From: Acidimicrobiales bacterium
Lineage (GTDB): Bacteria > Actinomycetota > Acidimicrobiia > Acidimicrobiales > Iamiaceae
NCBI GenBank assembly: GCA_025463985.1
Contig: JAODBM010000114.1
Coordinates: 1 to 64,000 of the forward strand
Length of the DNA: 64,000 nt
Reading direction: 5' to 3'
In this document: piece after piece, positions 17,595-26,376 of the stretch
How the letters are laid out: each line of letters begins with the position of its first letter
Position numbering within the stretch: position 1 is the stretch's first letter
Position numbers and translations under genes: made by a program
The notes under the pieces: model-generated
What the model saw: the letters and a program-made list of their open reading frames with translations, nothing else
Told to the model about the DNA's origin: nothing
Databases searched by the model: none

Positions 17595-17852
17595 TCAGAG
17601 GTCGTCGACGGGCGTCACGAGGTCCATGTCCTCTTGGCAGTGCCGTGGCGGCTCCGGGACCTGGTCGTTCGCCGCGGTCATGCGGACCTCGGTCGAGCAG
17701 ATCGAGCAGCGATAGGTCAGGCGGACCTTGCGCAGCTCACCGGGCGGCGGCGCCGCCGGCACGGGCCGAGCGAAACCGCCGAGCACGGCCATGCCGACCT
17801 TCACCAGGACCCCCGCTGCGAGCAGCGCCACGAGCACCCGGAACCAGAACAC
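17595..17852 (-). CDS. Small membrane protein with zinc-ribbon-like site
   Basis: An 85-residue protein with one N-terminal membrane helix (about 5-26), a Pro-rich linker, and a soluble part with C49, C52, H71 and C72 (CSIC ... RHC), a plausible zinc site. Proteins of this type are widespread in actinomycetes and have no known function. GTG start, with TAGCTT 6 bases upstream and no ribosome binding site. Confidence 0.7.
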   Translation of the reverse strand: MFWFRVLVALLAAGVLVKVGMAVLGGFARPVPAAPPPGELRKVRLTYRCSICSTEVRMTAANDQVPEPPRHCQEDMDLVTPVDDL

Positions 17853-17881
17853 GCCTGCAAGCTACCGGCCCTGGTGCGGCC

Positions 17882-18598
17882 TCACGCCCGGGTGGAGGGT
17901 CGCTCGGTCTGCCACGCGGCGGCGCCAAGGAGGATCATCAGCAGCTGGCGCTCGGCCTGGAACCGGACCTGCGCCCGCTCTCGCTCGTCGGCGGGATCCA
18001 GGTCGAGGGTGAGCTCGGTGGCGTGGACCACGGCCTGCACCACGAGGCCCGACACGAGCTGCAGGTCGTCGGTGCTGACGGCACGGAGGTTGGGGAAGCG
18101 GGCCAGGTCGACGGCGAGGTCGCTGACCCACAGCCGGATCTCGGAGCGGATGGCGAACCGCAGGGTGGTCGAGCCGCCGTAGCGCTCTTTTGCGATGAAC
18201 CGAAAGTGCAGCGGGTGCTCCTCGACATAGCCGAGGAAGGTGGCGATCGAGCGGCGCACGAGGTGGCTCGGCGGGAGCGGCGCAGATCGGGCCTCGCGCA
18301 TCAGCTCGCGCAGCGTGGTGAACGACTCCTCGACGAGGACGAGGCCGAGCGCCTCCATGTCGGGGAAGTGACGGTAGAACGCGGCGGGCACCACGCCGGC
18401 CGAGCGCGTGACCTCACGCAGGCTGAGGCTGCTGAAGCTGCGCTCGCCGCTGAGCAGCTCGAGTGCGGCGTCGAGCAGTGACCGCCGGGTGCGCAGCTTG
18501 CGCTCATCGCGGGTGCCGGCGGTCGAGCGCGCGGCGACGGCGGTGCGGCTGCGACCGGTGTGGCTGGTGCCACCGGTGCGGCTTGAGGGTGCGGGCAT
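17882..18598 (-). CDS. DesT-like TetR regulator of the desaturase genes
   Basis: A 238-residue TetR-family repressor. The helix-turn-helix lies at about 57-80 (SLREVTRSAGVVPAAFYRHF), the form seen in FabR and DesT, which sense saturated versus unsaturated acyl-CoA. The C-terminal ligand domain is of similar length. It is divergent from a ferredoxin reductase-desaturase pair and has a DesT-like operator between the genes (18630-18647), so control of membrane-lipid desaturation is a strong inference. Start at the ATG 6 bases after GAGG. Confidence 0.85.
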   Translation of the reverse strand: MPAPSSRTGGTSHTGRSRTAVAARSTAGTRDERKLRTRRSLLDAALELLSGERSFSSLSLREVTRSAGVVPAAFYRHFPDMEALGLVLVEESFTTLRELMREARSAPLPPSHLVRRSIATFLGYVEEHPLHFRFIAKERYGGSTTLRFAIRSEIRLWVSDLAVDLARFPNLRAVSTDDLQLVSGLVVQAVVHATELTLDLDPADERERAQVRFQAERQLLMILLGAAAWQTERPSTRA

Positions 18599-18629
18599 TC
18601 TGACCTCGGGGTGGTGTCCGTCACATCCT

Positions 18630-18647
18630 AGTGAACGACTGTTGACT
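18630..18647. promoter_or_regulatory. DesT/FabR-type operator overlapping the desaturase promoter
   Basis: AGTGAACGACTGTTGACT is an imperfect palindrome; flanking CT and AG extend it to 22 bases. It differs at two positions from the Pseudomonas DesT site as I remember it. Its right half contains the -35 element TTGACT (18642-18647). A TACGGT -10 (18665-18670) follows at exactly 17 bases and puts the start point at the reductase ATG (18677). Confidence 0.8.
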
Positions 18648-18676
18648 AGATCCATGACCGGTCGTACGGTATACAG

Positions 18677-19801
18677 ATGTTCACTCAAACACCGAGTGCG
18701 CCGTCGGCATCCTCCCCGAAGCCGTTCGATCGGCTGGCCCGCGCCGCCTCCCGCTTGAGCTGGCCGCTGCCGGTCGACGCGTTCCTGCAACTCGTCGATC
18801 CGCTGTGGTCGTCCACCTCGGTGCGGGGTCGGGTCGAGGCCGTGATCCCCGAGACGGCGCGGGCGGCCACCCTGGTCGTGCGGCCGGGCCGCGGCTGGCA
18901 GGGCCACCGCGCCGGGCAGTGGGTCGGCATCGGCATCGACATCGACGGTGTGCGCCACCGCCGCTGCTACTCGCTGACCGGGCCCGCGGAGCGCGCCGAT
19001 GGGTGCATCACGATCACCGTGCAGTCGGTCCCCGGTGGCCTCGTGTCGAACCACCTCGTGCACCGGACGACGCCGGGGACGATCGTGCACCTCGACCAGG
19101 CGAGCGGTGACTTCGTGCTCCCTGAGGCGCGCACGCGGGGTCTGCTGTTCGTGACCGCGGGCAGCGGCATCACGCCGGTCATGGGCATGCTGCGCACCCT
19201 GGCCGCGGTCGGTCCGATCGAGGACGTGACGGTCCTGCACTTCGCCCGGACCGAGGCCGAGGTGATCTTCGGCGCCGAGCTCGCGGCGTTGGCCGACCAG
19301 CACCCGGGGCTCACCGTCGACGTGGCGCTCACGGGCGAGGCGGGGCCCGGTGACCTCAGCGCCCGCTTCGGCACCGAGCGCCTCGCGGCGCGTTGCCCCG
19401 ACTGGGCCGAGCGCGAGGTCTGGGCGTGCGGGCCGGCCACGCTGCTCGCCGCGGTCGAAGACCATTGGGCGTCCGCGGATCTGGCCGAACGGCTGCACGT
19501 CGAGCGCTTCACCCCGCTCACCGTCGCCGCCGGTGAACCCGGCCAGGGCGGGCGCATCCGGTTCACCCGCAGCGACCGCGAGATCGTGGTCGACGGCCGC
19601 ACGACGGTGCTGGAGGCGGCCGAGCAGGCCGGCTTGCTGCCCGAGAGCGGCTGCCGCATGGGCATCTGCCACACCTGCACCCGCGCCCTGGAAGCCGGCT
19701 GCGTGCGCGACAAGCGCGACGGCCGCCTGCAGCGCGACGCCGGCGACATCGTGCAGATCTGCGTCGCCACCCCCGCGGGCGACGTGGAGATCGATCTCTG
19801 A
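18677..19801 (+). CDS. Ferredoxin reductase partner of acyl desaturase
   Basis: A 374-residue flavin reductase with a C-terminal plant-type 2Fe-2S domain. It has an FAD domain with RRCYSLT, an NAD(P) domain with TAGSGITPVMGML and WACGPATL, and a cluster bound by C326, C331, C334 and C362. It passes electrons from NAD(P)H to the desaturase encoded next, like Rv3230c with DesA3. The ATG has no ribosome binding site and coincides with the predicted transcription start. Confidence 0.92.
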   Translation: MFTQTPSAPSASSPKPFDRLARAASRLSWPLPVDAFLQLVDPLWSSTSVRGRVEAVIPETARAATLVVRPGRGWQGHRAGQWVGIGIDIDGVRHRRCYSLTGPAERADGCITITVQSVPGGLVSNHLVHRTTPGTIVHLDQASGDFVLPEARTRGLLFVTAGSGITPVMGMLRTLAAVGPIEDVTVLHFARTEAEVIFGAELAALADQHPGLTVDVALTGEAGPGDLSARFGTERLAARCPDWAEREVWACGPATLLAAVEDHWASADLAERLHVERFTPLTVAAGEPGQGGRIRFTRSDREIVVDGRTTVLEAAEQAGLLPESGCRMGICHTCTRALEAGCVRDKRDGRLQRDAGDIVQICVATPAGDVEIDL

Positions 19802-19866
19802 GCACGCCGTCCACCGCCTACCGCCCCACTCCCACACGCCCGCCCCGACCCAGGAGCGACCTCACG

Positions 19867-21054
19867 ATGACGACGACCATGATCCCCAGCGACACGACCA
19901 CGACCACGACCAAGTCCAGGAGAAGGGCCGCGACGAACACGCCGGCCAAGGTCACGACCACGACCACGACCCAGGAGGCGGCCGGCGAGAAGCGCCGCCG
20001 TCCGTCCGAGCTGAGCGACGCCGCCCTCGCCGCGTTCGGTGAGGCGATGGATCGCATCCGCCAGGAGGTGCTCGACAGCCTGGGCGACCAGGACGCCGCG
20101 TACATCCGCAAGGTCATCGCGGCCCAGCGCCGGCTCGAGGCGGCGGGCCGGCTCGCCCTGTTCGCCGGGATCTTCCCGCCGGCGTGGATCCTGGGCACGA
20201 CGATGCTCGGGACGGCCAAGATCCTCGAGAACATGGAGATCGGCCACAACGTGCTGCATGGCCAGTGGGACTGGATGCGCGATCCCGACATCCACTCCTC
20301 GACGTGGGAGTGGGACACCGCCTGCCCATCGGACCAGTGGCAGCACTCCCACAACAACCTGCACCACACGTGGACCAACGTGCTCGGCAAGGACCGCGAC
20401 GTCGGCTACGGCGTCCTGCGCATGGACGAGAGCCAGCGCTGGTCGCCGGTGGCGCTGGGCCAGCCGATCTACGCGGCCCTGCTCGCCACCTTCTTCCAGT
20501 GGGGCGTGGCCCTGCACGACGTCGAGGTCGAGCGCGTGCTGAAGGGCCGCAAGGACCCCGCCGAGGCCAAGGCCCAGTTGCTCGGGCTGTGGCGCAAGGC
20601 CCGCAAGCAGGTGGGCAAGGACTACGTGCTGTTCCCGGCGCTGGCGGGGCCGTTCTTCCTGCCCGTGGTGGCCGGCAACGCGGTGGCCAACCTGGCCCGC
20701 AACCTGTGGTCGTTCACGATCATCTTCTGCGGCCACTTCCCTGACGGTGCACAGACGTTCACCCAGGAGGAGATCGAGGAGGAGGGCCGGGGCGGGTGGT
20801 ACGTCCGCCAGATCCTCGGTTCCGCCAACCTCGAGGGCAGCTCGCTCATGCACCTCATGAGCGGCAACCTGAGCCACCAGATCGAGCACCACGCCTTCCC
20901 CGACCTGCCGAGCAACCGCTACCGCGAGGTCGCCCCGCGGGTCCGAGCCCTGTGCGAGCAGTACGGCTTGCCGTACAACAGCGGCTCGCTGCCCAGGCAG
21001 TTCGGCACCGTGGTCCGCCGCATCTGCCGCCTCGCCCTCCCCAACCGAGACTGA
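19867..21054 (+). CDS. Membrane acyl-CoA/fatty acid desaturase (DesA3-like)
   Basis: A 395-residue di-iron desaturase. Three His boxes are present: H127-N-V-L-H131, H162-N-N-L-H166-H167, and H337 with H341-H342 in HQIEHH. Membrane segments flank them. The first 45 residues are an odd Thr- and Arg/Lys-rich extension. It introduces a double bond, probably at C9 of stearoyl-CoA, with electrons from the upstream reductase. CAGGAG lies 12 bases before the ATG. It is co-transcribed with the reductase under DesT-like control. Confidence 0.92.
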   Translation: MTTTMIPSDTTTTTTKSRRRAATNTPAKVTTTTTTQEAAGEKRRRPSELSDAALAAFGEAMDRIRQEVLDSLGDQDAAYIRKVIAAQRRLEAAGRLALFAGIFPPAWILGTTMLGTAKILENMEIGHNVLHGQWDWMRDPDIHSSTWEWDTACPSDQWQHSHNNLHHTWTNVLGKDRDVGYGVLRMDESQRWSPVALGQPIYAALLATFFQWGVALHDVEVERVLKGRKDPAEAKAQLLGLWRKARKQVGKDYVLFPALAGPFFLPVVAGNAVANLARNLWSFTIIFCGHFPDGAQTFTQEEIEEEGRGGWYVRQILGSANLEGSSLMHLMSGNLSHQIEHHAFPDLPSNRYREVAPRVRALCEQYGLPYNSGSLPRQFGTVVRRICRLALPNRD

Positions 21055-21059
21055 CTGCG

Positions 21060-21107
21060 AATGTGGAGTAGAAGCGGTCGTGGGAGCGACCGCCTCTACT
21101 CCACATT
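21060..21107. terminator. Long bidirectional hairpin after the desaturase gene
   Basis: Arms of 21 bases (21060-21080 and 21087-21107) pair with one mismatch around a 6-base loop, between the convergent desaturase and thiolase genes. No T-run follows on either strand. Confidence 0.75.
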
Positions 21108-21131
21108 GCCGGGGGGCGGGGGGTGGTGGGC

Positions 21132-22322
21132 TTAGCCGAGGCGCTCGATGATGGTGGCGTTGGCCATGCCGGCGCCCTCGCACATCGTCTGGAGGCCGTA
21201 GCGGCCGCCGGTGCGCTCGAGCTCGTTGAGCAGCGTGGCCATGAGCTTGGTGCCCGAGGCGCCCAGCGGGTGGCCGAGGGCGATGGCGCCGCCGTTGGCG
21301 TTCACCTTGCTCAGGTCGGGGTTGTACTCCTTCTCCCACGCGAGCACGACGGAGGCGAAGGCCTCGTTGATCTCGATGGCGTCCATCTGGTCAAGGCTGA
21401 GCCCGCTCTTCTTGAGCACCAGCTCGGTGGCCGGGATGGGGCCGGTGAGCATCATGATCGGGTCGACGCCGGTGACCGCGAACGTGTGGAACCGTGCTCG
21501 GGGCGTGAGGCCCAGTTCGTTGCAGCGCTCCTCGCTCATGATCAGCACGGCCGAGGCGCCGTCGGTGATCTGGGACGAGTTGCCGGCGGTGACCTTGCCG
21601 TCTTCCTTGAAGGCGGGCTTGAGCTTGGCCAGCGTCTCGGCCGTGGTGCCGGGGCGGATGCCCTCGTCGGCGGTCACGAGGTCGTCGCTCTCGATGACGT
21701 TGCCGCTGTCGCGGTCGAACACCTTGGTCGAGACCGGGATGATCTCGTTCTCGAACCGGCCCTCGGCTGTGGCCTGCTCGGCCCGAGCCTGGCTCTGGGC
21801 CGAGAAGGCGTCGAGGTCTTCGCGCGAGAGGTTCCACTTGTCGGCGATCAGCTCGGCGGAGATGCCCTGCATGACGACGCCGCCGCGCGGGGCGTAACGC
21901 TCCATCACGCGGGGACCCATCGGGAAGCTGCCCGGCGTGACCGAGGCGCCCATGGGGGTGGTGGACATGACCTCGATGCCGGCGGCCACGACGATGTCGT
22001 AGGCGCCGGCGATCACGCCCTGGGCCGCGAAGTGCGCCGACTGCTGCGACGAGCCGCACTGGCGGTCGATGGTGGTGGCCGGCACCTCCTCGGGCCAGCC
22101 GGCGGCGAGCACGGCGGAGCGGCCGATGTTGACCGACTGGTTGCCGACCTGCATGACGCAGCCCATGATCACGTCCTCGACGAGGGCCGGATCGAGGTCG
22201 TTGCGGGTGACGAGGGCGGTGAGCACCTCGGCGGCCAGGTCGGCGGGGTGCCACCCCGACAGCTTCCCGTAGCGCTTGCCGCCGGCTGTGCGTATGGCGT
22301 CGACGATGACTGCGGTGGCCAT
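21132..22322 (-). CDS. Acetyl-CoA acetyltransferase (thiolase)
   Basis: A 396-residue type II thiolase with nucleophile C89 (RQCGSSQQ), H351 (GHPLGASG) and C381 (CEGAGMANA). It cleaves 3-ketoacyl-CoA in beta-oxidation or condenses acetyl-CoA. Start at 22322, with AAGGAG 6 bases upstream; the frame stays open upstream without homology. It is divergent from an acyl-CoA ligase gene, with a dyad in the shared region. Confidence 0.94.
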   Translation of the reverse strand: MATAVIVDAIRTAGGKRYGKLSGWHPADLAAEVLTALVTRNDLDPALVEDVIMGCVMQVGNQSVNIGRSAVLAAGWPEEVPATTIDRQCGSSQQSAHFAAQGVIAGAYDIVVAAGIEVMSTTPMGASVTPGSFPMGPRVMERYAPRGGVVMQGISAELIADKWNLSREDLDAFSAQSQARAEQATAEGRFENEIIPVSTKVFDRDSGNVIESDDLVTADEGIRPGTTAETLAKLKPAFKEDGKVTAGNSSQITDGASAVLIMSEERCNELGLTPRARFHTFAVTGVDPIMMLTGPIPATELVLKKSGLSLDQMDAIEINEAFASVVLAWEKEYNPDLSKVNANGGAIALGHPLGASGTKLMATLLNELERTGGRYGLQTMCEGAGMANATIIERLG

Positions 22323-22366
22323 GATTGGCTCCTTCCCCGGGCCGGCCCGGTGGGCTCGGCGTGAAC

Positions 22367-22382
22367 TAGACCGCTCGGTCAA
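22367..22382. promoter_or_regulatory. Dyad between thiolase and acyl-CoA ligase
   Basis: TAGACCG-CT-CGGTCAA forms a 16-base dyad with 6 of 7 pairs matched. It lies about 45 bases upstream of the thiolase start. Many TetR regulators of fatty acid breakdown bind GACCG-CGGTC-type sites, so control of this divergent pair is plausible. Confidence 0.5.
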
Positions 22383-22474
22383 GAAAGTCTGCTGCGGACG
22401 CAGGGAGACCGCAACCCGGGGCCGGCGCAGACCATCTGATATCCCTATGACGTCAGTCACAAGAGGAGGTGCAC

Positions 22475-24277
22475 GTGGAACCAGCGCAGAGCAGCGCCAT
22501 CGAGCAGGTGATCGCCGGGCAGACGGTGGCCCGCCTGTTCCTCGCCACGGTCGAGGCCCACCCCGACGTGGTCGCCCTGCGCTGGAAGGACGGCGACGCG
22601 TGGCGCGAATGGTCCTACGGCGAGTACGCCGACCGGGTCGCCCGCGCCGTCACCGGGTGGCGCGCCCTCGGCGTGGAGCCCGGCGACCGGGTGGTGCTGA
22701 TGATGCGCAACCGCCCCGAGTTCCACGTGGCCGATCTCGCCGCCTTGTTCTGCGGGGCCACGCCGGTGTCGATCTACAACTCCTCCGCGTCCGACCAGGT
22801 CGAGTACCTCGCGGGTCACGCCAAGGCCACCATCGGCCTGGTCGAGGACGACGGGCTCCTCGGCCGGTTCGCGCCCGTCCGCTCGGCGCTCATCGACCTG
22901 GGGGCGCTGGGCGTGGTCGAGCCGGGCGAGCTGGACGCCGACTTCACCTGGGCCGACCTGCTTGCGCACGAGCCGGCCGACCTGGCCGCGGCTGCCGCGG
23001 TCGGCCAGCCCGAGGACCTGGCCACGGTGATCTACACCTCGGGGACGACGGGACCGCCCAAGGGCGTGATGATCACGAACCGCAACGTCTGCTTCTCGAT
23101 CGAGAGCCTGCGGCGGATCCTCCCGTTCACCGAGTACGTCGGCAAGCGGCTGGTGTCGTACCTGCCGATGGCCCACATCGCCGAGCGCATGGTCAGCCAC
23201 TACCAGCCGGCGGCGCTGGGCTACGAGGTCACGTGCTGCCCCGAGCCCGGTGCCTTCGCGGCCTACGCGCGCGAGGTGCACCCCAACGTGATGTTCGGCG
23301 TGCCCCGGGTGTGGGAGAAGCTCCAGGCCGGCGTCGTGGCGGCCATCCACGCCGATCCCGAGAAGGGCGGGCAGTTCGACCAGGCAGTCGCAGCGGCCGA
23401 GCCGATCGCCCTGCGGCGCTCGTGGGGCGAGATGACCCCCGAGGACGACGCCACCTGGGCGCAGCTCGATGCCGCCGTGTTCGGCCCCGTGCGGGCCATG
23501 CTCGGCCTCGACCAGGTCGAGCTCGCGAGCAGCGGCGCGGCGCCCATCCCGGCCAGCCTGCTCTCGTGGTACCTCGCGGTCGGCATCCCGCTGTCCGAGG
23601 TCTACGGCATGTCCGAGAACACCGGCGCCATGACCTACACGATCGAGCGGGTGAAGCCGGGCACGGTCGGTCCGGCCATGCCCGGGACCGAGGTCGTGAT
23701 CGCCGACGACGGCGAGGTGCTGTGCCGCGGCGGCCACGTGTTCCCCGGGTACCTCGACGACCCCGAGAAGACGGCCGAGGCGCTCGATAGCGACGGGTGG
23801 CTGCACTCGGGCGACATCGGCGAACTCGACGAGGACGGCTACCTGCGCATCGTCGACCGCAAGAAGGAGCTGATCATCACCGCCGGGGGCAAGAACATCA
23901 GCCCCGCCAACCTGGAGGCCGCGCTCAAGACCGTGCCGCTGATCGGCCAGGCGTGCGCCATCGGCGACCAGCGCCCGTTCGTCAGCGCTCTCGTGGTCCT
24001 CGACGGCGACGCCGCGCCGCAGTGGGCCAAGAAGCACGGCATCGAGTACTCGTCGCTCACCGAGCTGGCTCGCAACCCCGACGTCATCGCCGAGATCGAG
24101 AAGGGCGTCGCCGAGGTCATGGCGCCGTTCAACGGCGCGGAGCGCGTGAAGAAGGTGCGCGTGCTGGGGGACGAGTGGCTGCCCGACTCCGACCTGCTGA
24201 CGCCCACCAGCAAGCTCAAGCGGCGCGGCATCCACGCTGCGTTCGGCGCCGAGATCGAGGCGCTGTACGCGAAGTAG
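22475..24277 (+). CDS. Long-chain fatty acyl-CoA ligase
   Basis: A 600-residue AMP-forming ligase. The P-loop motif IYTSGTTGPPKGVM, the YGMSENTG motif and the hinge DGYLRIVDRKKE are present. It activates long-chain fatty acids with ATP and CoA. The GTG at 22475 is preferred over one at 22469 because AGGAGG ends at 22469, leaving 5 bases. It faces the thiolase gene and probably belongs to the same fatty acid degradation unit. Confidence 0.93.
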   Translation: MEPAQSSAIEQVIAGQTVARLFLATVEAHPDVVALRWKDGDAWREWSYGEYADRVARAVTGWRALGVEPGDRVVLMMRNRPEFHVADLAALFCGATPVSIYNSSASDQVEYLAGHAKATIGLVEDDGLLGRFAPVRSALIDLGALGVVEPGELDADFTWADLLAHEPADLAAAAAVGQPEDLATVIYTSGTTGPPKGVMITNRNVCFSIESLRRILPFTEYVGKRLVSYLPMAHIAERMVSHYQPAALGYEVTCCPEPGAFAAYAREVHPNVMFGVPRVWEKLQAGVVAAIHADPEKGGQFDQAVAAAEPIALRRSWGEMTPEDDATWAQLDAAVFGPVRAMLGLDQVELASSGAAPIPASLLSWYLAVGIPLSEVYGMSENTGAMTYTIERVKPGTVGPAMPGTEVVIADDGEVLCRGGHVFPGYLDDPEKTAEALDSDGWLHSGDIGELDEDGYLRIVDRKKELIITAGGKNISPANLEAALKTVPLIGQACAIGDQRPFVSALVVLDGDAAPQWAKKHGIEYSSLTELARNPDVIAEIEKGVAEVMAPFNGAERVKKVRVLGDEWLPDSDLLTPTSKLKRRGIHAAFGAEIEALYAK

Positions 24278-24298
24278 CCCTGGCGCTGCGGGCGGCGC

Positions 24299-25123
24299 TC
24301 AGGCCTCAGGTGGCACGTGATCGGGCTCGGGCTCGGGCTCGAGCTCGACGGCATCGCCCAGCCTGACCTCGCCGGGCGTCGTCACGCGGCAATAGACGCC
24401 GAGGTGGTTGTCGTGCAGCTCCTGCATGGTGTGGAACACGGCGAGGTCGCGGTCGATCCCGCCCGGCTGCGCGCGGAGGGGCATGGCGCAGCGGACGGCC
24501 CGCTGGTCCACGGCGAGCACGGCGCCGCCGAGCCGTACCTGCCGGCCGACCCAGTCGTCCTCCGGGAAGCCGTCGCCGTCGAGCTCGACCAGGACGTTCG
24601 GGCGAAAGCGCCGCACGTCCCAGGTGGTGCCCGGCGCCTGCTCGCGGCAGCGGGCGATCGACGCCGTGGTCAGCACGTGAGCCGCGGCCAGGTCGAGGAA
24701 CGTGCCCGACGGCGACGGGATCGCGTAGGCCTCGGCCGCGTCATCCGCGGGATCGAACGTCATCTCGTACGACCGGGACCGCGCGTCGTACACCAGCGCG
24801 CGGTCGGGCTCGACGTCGGCCTCGGCCAGCGTGACCGGTCGACCGAGCCAGCGCGAGAGGGTGTCGTCGACCGCCGGGTCGTCGGCGGCGAGCTCGGCAC
24901 CGTCGGGCAGGCGCAGTGTCACCCCGCCGGCCGCGTCCTGCGCGCTGGCCTCGAGCAGCCGCGGCTCGGTCTTGGCCGAGATGATGCGGTCGGTGGCGGC
25001 GTCGATGACGGCATAGCGCCGGTCACCCACCGCTCCGCACACGTCGAACCGCAGCCGCTCGACCGTCATGCCCTGCATGGACTTCACCGGATAGCGGAAC
25101 AGGCCTGAGACGGTCGCGGGCAC
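24299..25123 (-). CDS. MOSC domain protein
   Basis: A 274-residue protein with an N-terminal MOSC beta-barrel domain (VSGLFRYPVKSMQG) and a C-terminal MOSC domain (RPNVLVELDG, RCAMPLRAQPGGID, LGVYCRVTTPG). Relatives such as YcbX and mARC bind molybdenum cofactor and reduce N-hydroxylated compounds. The usual catalytic Cys appears within the GVYCRV or RCAMP motif. GTG start chosen after GAAGG. No electron-transfer partner is adjacent. Confidence 0.87.
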   Translation of the reverse strand: MPATVSGLFRYPVKSMQGMTVERLRFDVCGAVGDRRYAVIDAATDRIISAKTEPRLLEASAQDAAGGVTLRLPDGAELAADDPAVDDTLSRWLGRPVTLAEADVEPDRALVYDARSRSYEMTFDPADDAAEAYAIPSPSGTFLDLAAAHVLTTASIARCREQAPGTTWDVRRFRPNVLVELDGDGFPEDDWVGRQVRLGGAVLAVDQRAVRCAMPLRAQPGGIDRDLAVFHTMQELHDNHLGVYCRVTTPGEVRLGDAVELEPEPEPDHVPPEA

Positions 25124-25172
25124 GGCAGAACCCTTCGTCGATGTTGGCCTCAGCCTGCCCGATGGGTGAGGC

Positions 25173-26375
25173 TCAGGCGTCCGGGGTCGCACCGAGGATC
25201 GACACGAAGCTGACCATCTCGCCCGGATAGCCGCCGAGGTTGTGGGTCAGCGCCAGGTTGCGGTCGCCCGAGATGCTGGAGATGCGGCGATCGTCGGGGG
25301 CCTCGCCGCGAAGCTGCAGCCAGGCCTCGAACATCATGCGCAGGCCGCTCGCGCCGACCGGGTGCCCGAAGCTCTTGAGCCCGCCGTCGGGGTTGACGGG
25401 CAGCTCGCCGTCGAGGTCGAAGCGCCCGGCCTCGATGTCCTTCCAGGCCGTGCCGCGGGCCGAGAAGCCGAGGTCCTCCATCAGCACGAGCTCGGTCGGC
25501 GTGAAGCAGTCGTGCACCTCGGCCATCGCGAGCCGCGCCGCCGGGTCGTCGATGCCGGCTTGCGCGTAGGCGTCGGCCGCACACGCCGCGATCTCCGGGA
25601 ACCACGTGTAGTCGTAGCCGGGATCGACCAGGCCCGAGCCGTTGCCGGCCACGAAGCTCAGGGCCTTCACGTAGAGCGGGCGATCGGTGAACCGGTGAGC
25701 GTCCTCGGCACGCACGACGATCGCGGCGGCGGCACCGTCGGCCACGCCGGCGCAGTCGAACACGCTGAGGTCGCCGGCCACCGCCGGCATCGCGCAGATC
25801 TGCTCGACGCTCATCTCCCGGCGGAACTGCGCCCGCGGATTGTGCGCACCGTTGGCATGGTTCTTCGAGGCGATGCGGGCCAGCACCCGGCGCAGCTCGC
25901 CCGGGTCGACCCCGTACTTCGCGGCGTAAGCCGGGGCCACCATCGAGAACGAGCCGGCGGCGGTGAGCGTGCGGGCGGTGCCGTCGTTCGGGATCGGGAA
26001 GGCGTTGAGGCCCTGGTAGCCCGAGTCCTTCACCTTCTCGACGCCGACCGCCATCGCCACGTCGTACGCGCCGGAGGCCACCGCGTAGGACGCCTGGCGC
26101 AGGGCTTCCGACCCGGTCGCGCAGTAGTTCTCGACCCGGGTGACGGGCTTGCCCTCGAGCTGCAGCGCGCGGGCGAGCGGGATGCCGCTCATGCCCGACT
26201 GCGCGGTGCCGAGCCAGTACGCGTCGACCTCCTGCTTGGTCGTGCCCGCCTCGGCGAACGCGGCGTTCGAGGCCTCGAGCATGAGGTCGTCGAGCCCCTT
26301 GTCCCAGTGCTCGGCGAACGCGGTGCAGCCCATGCCGACGATGGCCACCCGATCTTTGATCCCGTGCGATGCCAT
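25173..26375 (-). CDS. SCP2-type thiolase/acetyl-CoA acetyltransferase
   Basis: A 400-residue thiolase-fold protein of the lipid-transfer (SCP-x) type. The nucleophile is in VENYCATGSEA, and C-terminal motifs include EVHDCFTPTE and GHPVGASGLRM. It starts one base after the stop of the KAS III-like/OB-fold gene, so the two are an operon. Such pairs occur in sterol and branched fatty acid side-chain degradation, where OB-fold (DUF35) partners form the active complex. Confidence 0.9.
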   Translation of the reverse strand: MASHGIKDRVAIVGMGCTAFAEHWDKGLDDLMLEASNAAFAEAGTTKQEVDAYWLGTAQSGMSGIPLARALQLEGKPVTRVENYCATGSEALRQASYAVASGAYDVAMAVGVEKVKDSGYQGLNAFPIPNDGTARTLTAAGSFSMVAPAYAAKYGVDPGELRRVLARIASKNHANGAHNPRAQFRREMSVEQICAMPAVAGDLSVFDCAGVADGAAAAIVVRAEDAHRFTDRPLYVKALSFVAGNGSGLVDPGYDYTWFPEIAACAADAYAQAGIDDPAARLAMAEVHDCFTPTELVLMEDLGFSARGTAWKDIEAGRFDLDGELPVNPDGGLKSFGHPVGASGLRMMFEAWLQLRGEAPDDRRISSISGDRNLALTHNLGGYPGEMVSFVSILGATPDA

Positions 26376-26376
26376 G

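Noticed and set aside
22448..22455. TGACGTCA palindrome near the acyl-CoA ligase start, considered as a third TGAC-N5-GTCA site.
   Set aside because: The spacing between half-sites is not five bases, so it does not match the other two.
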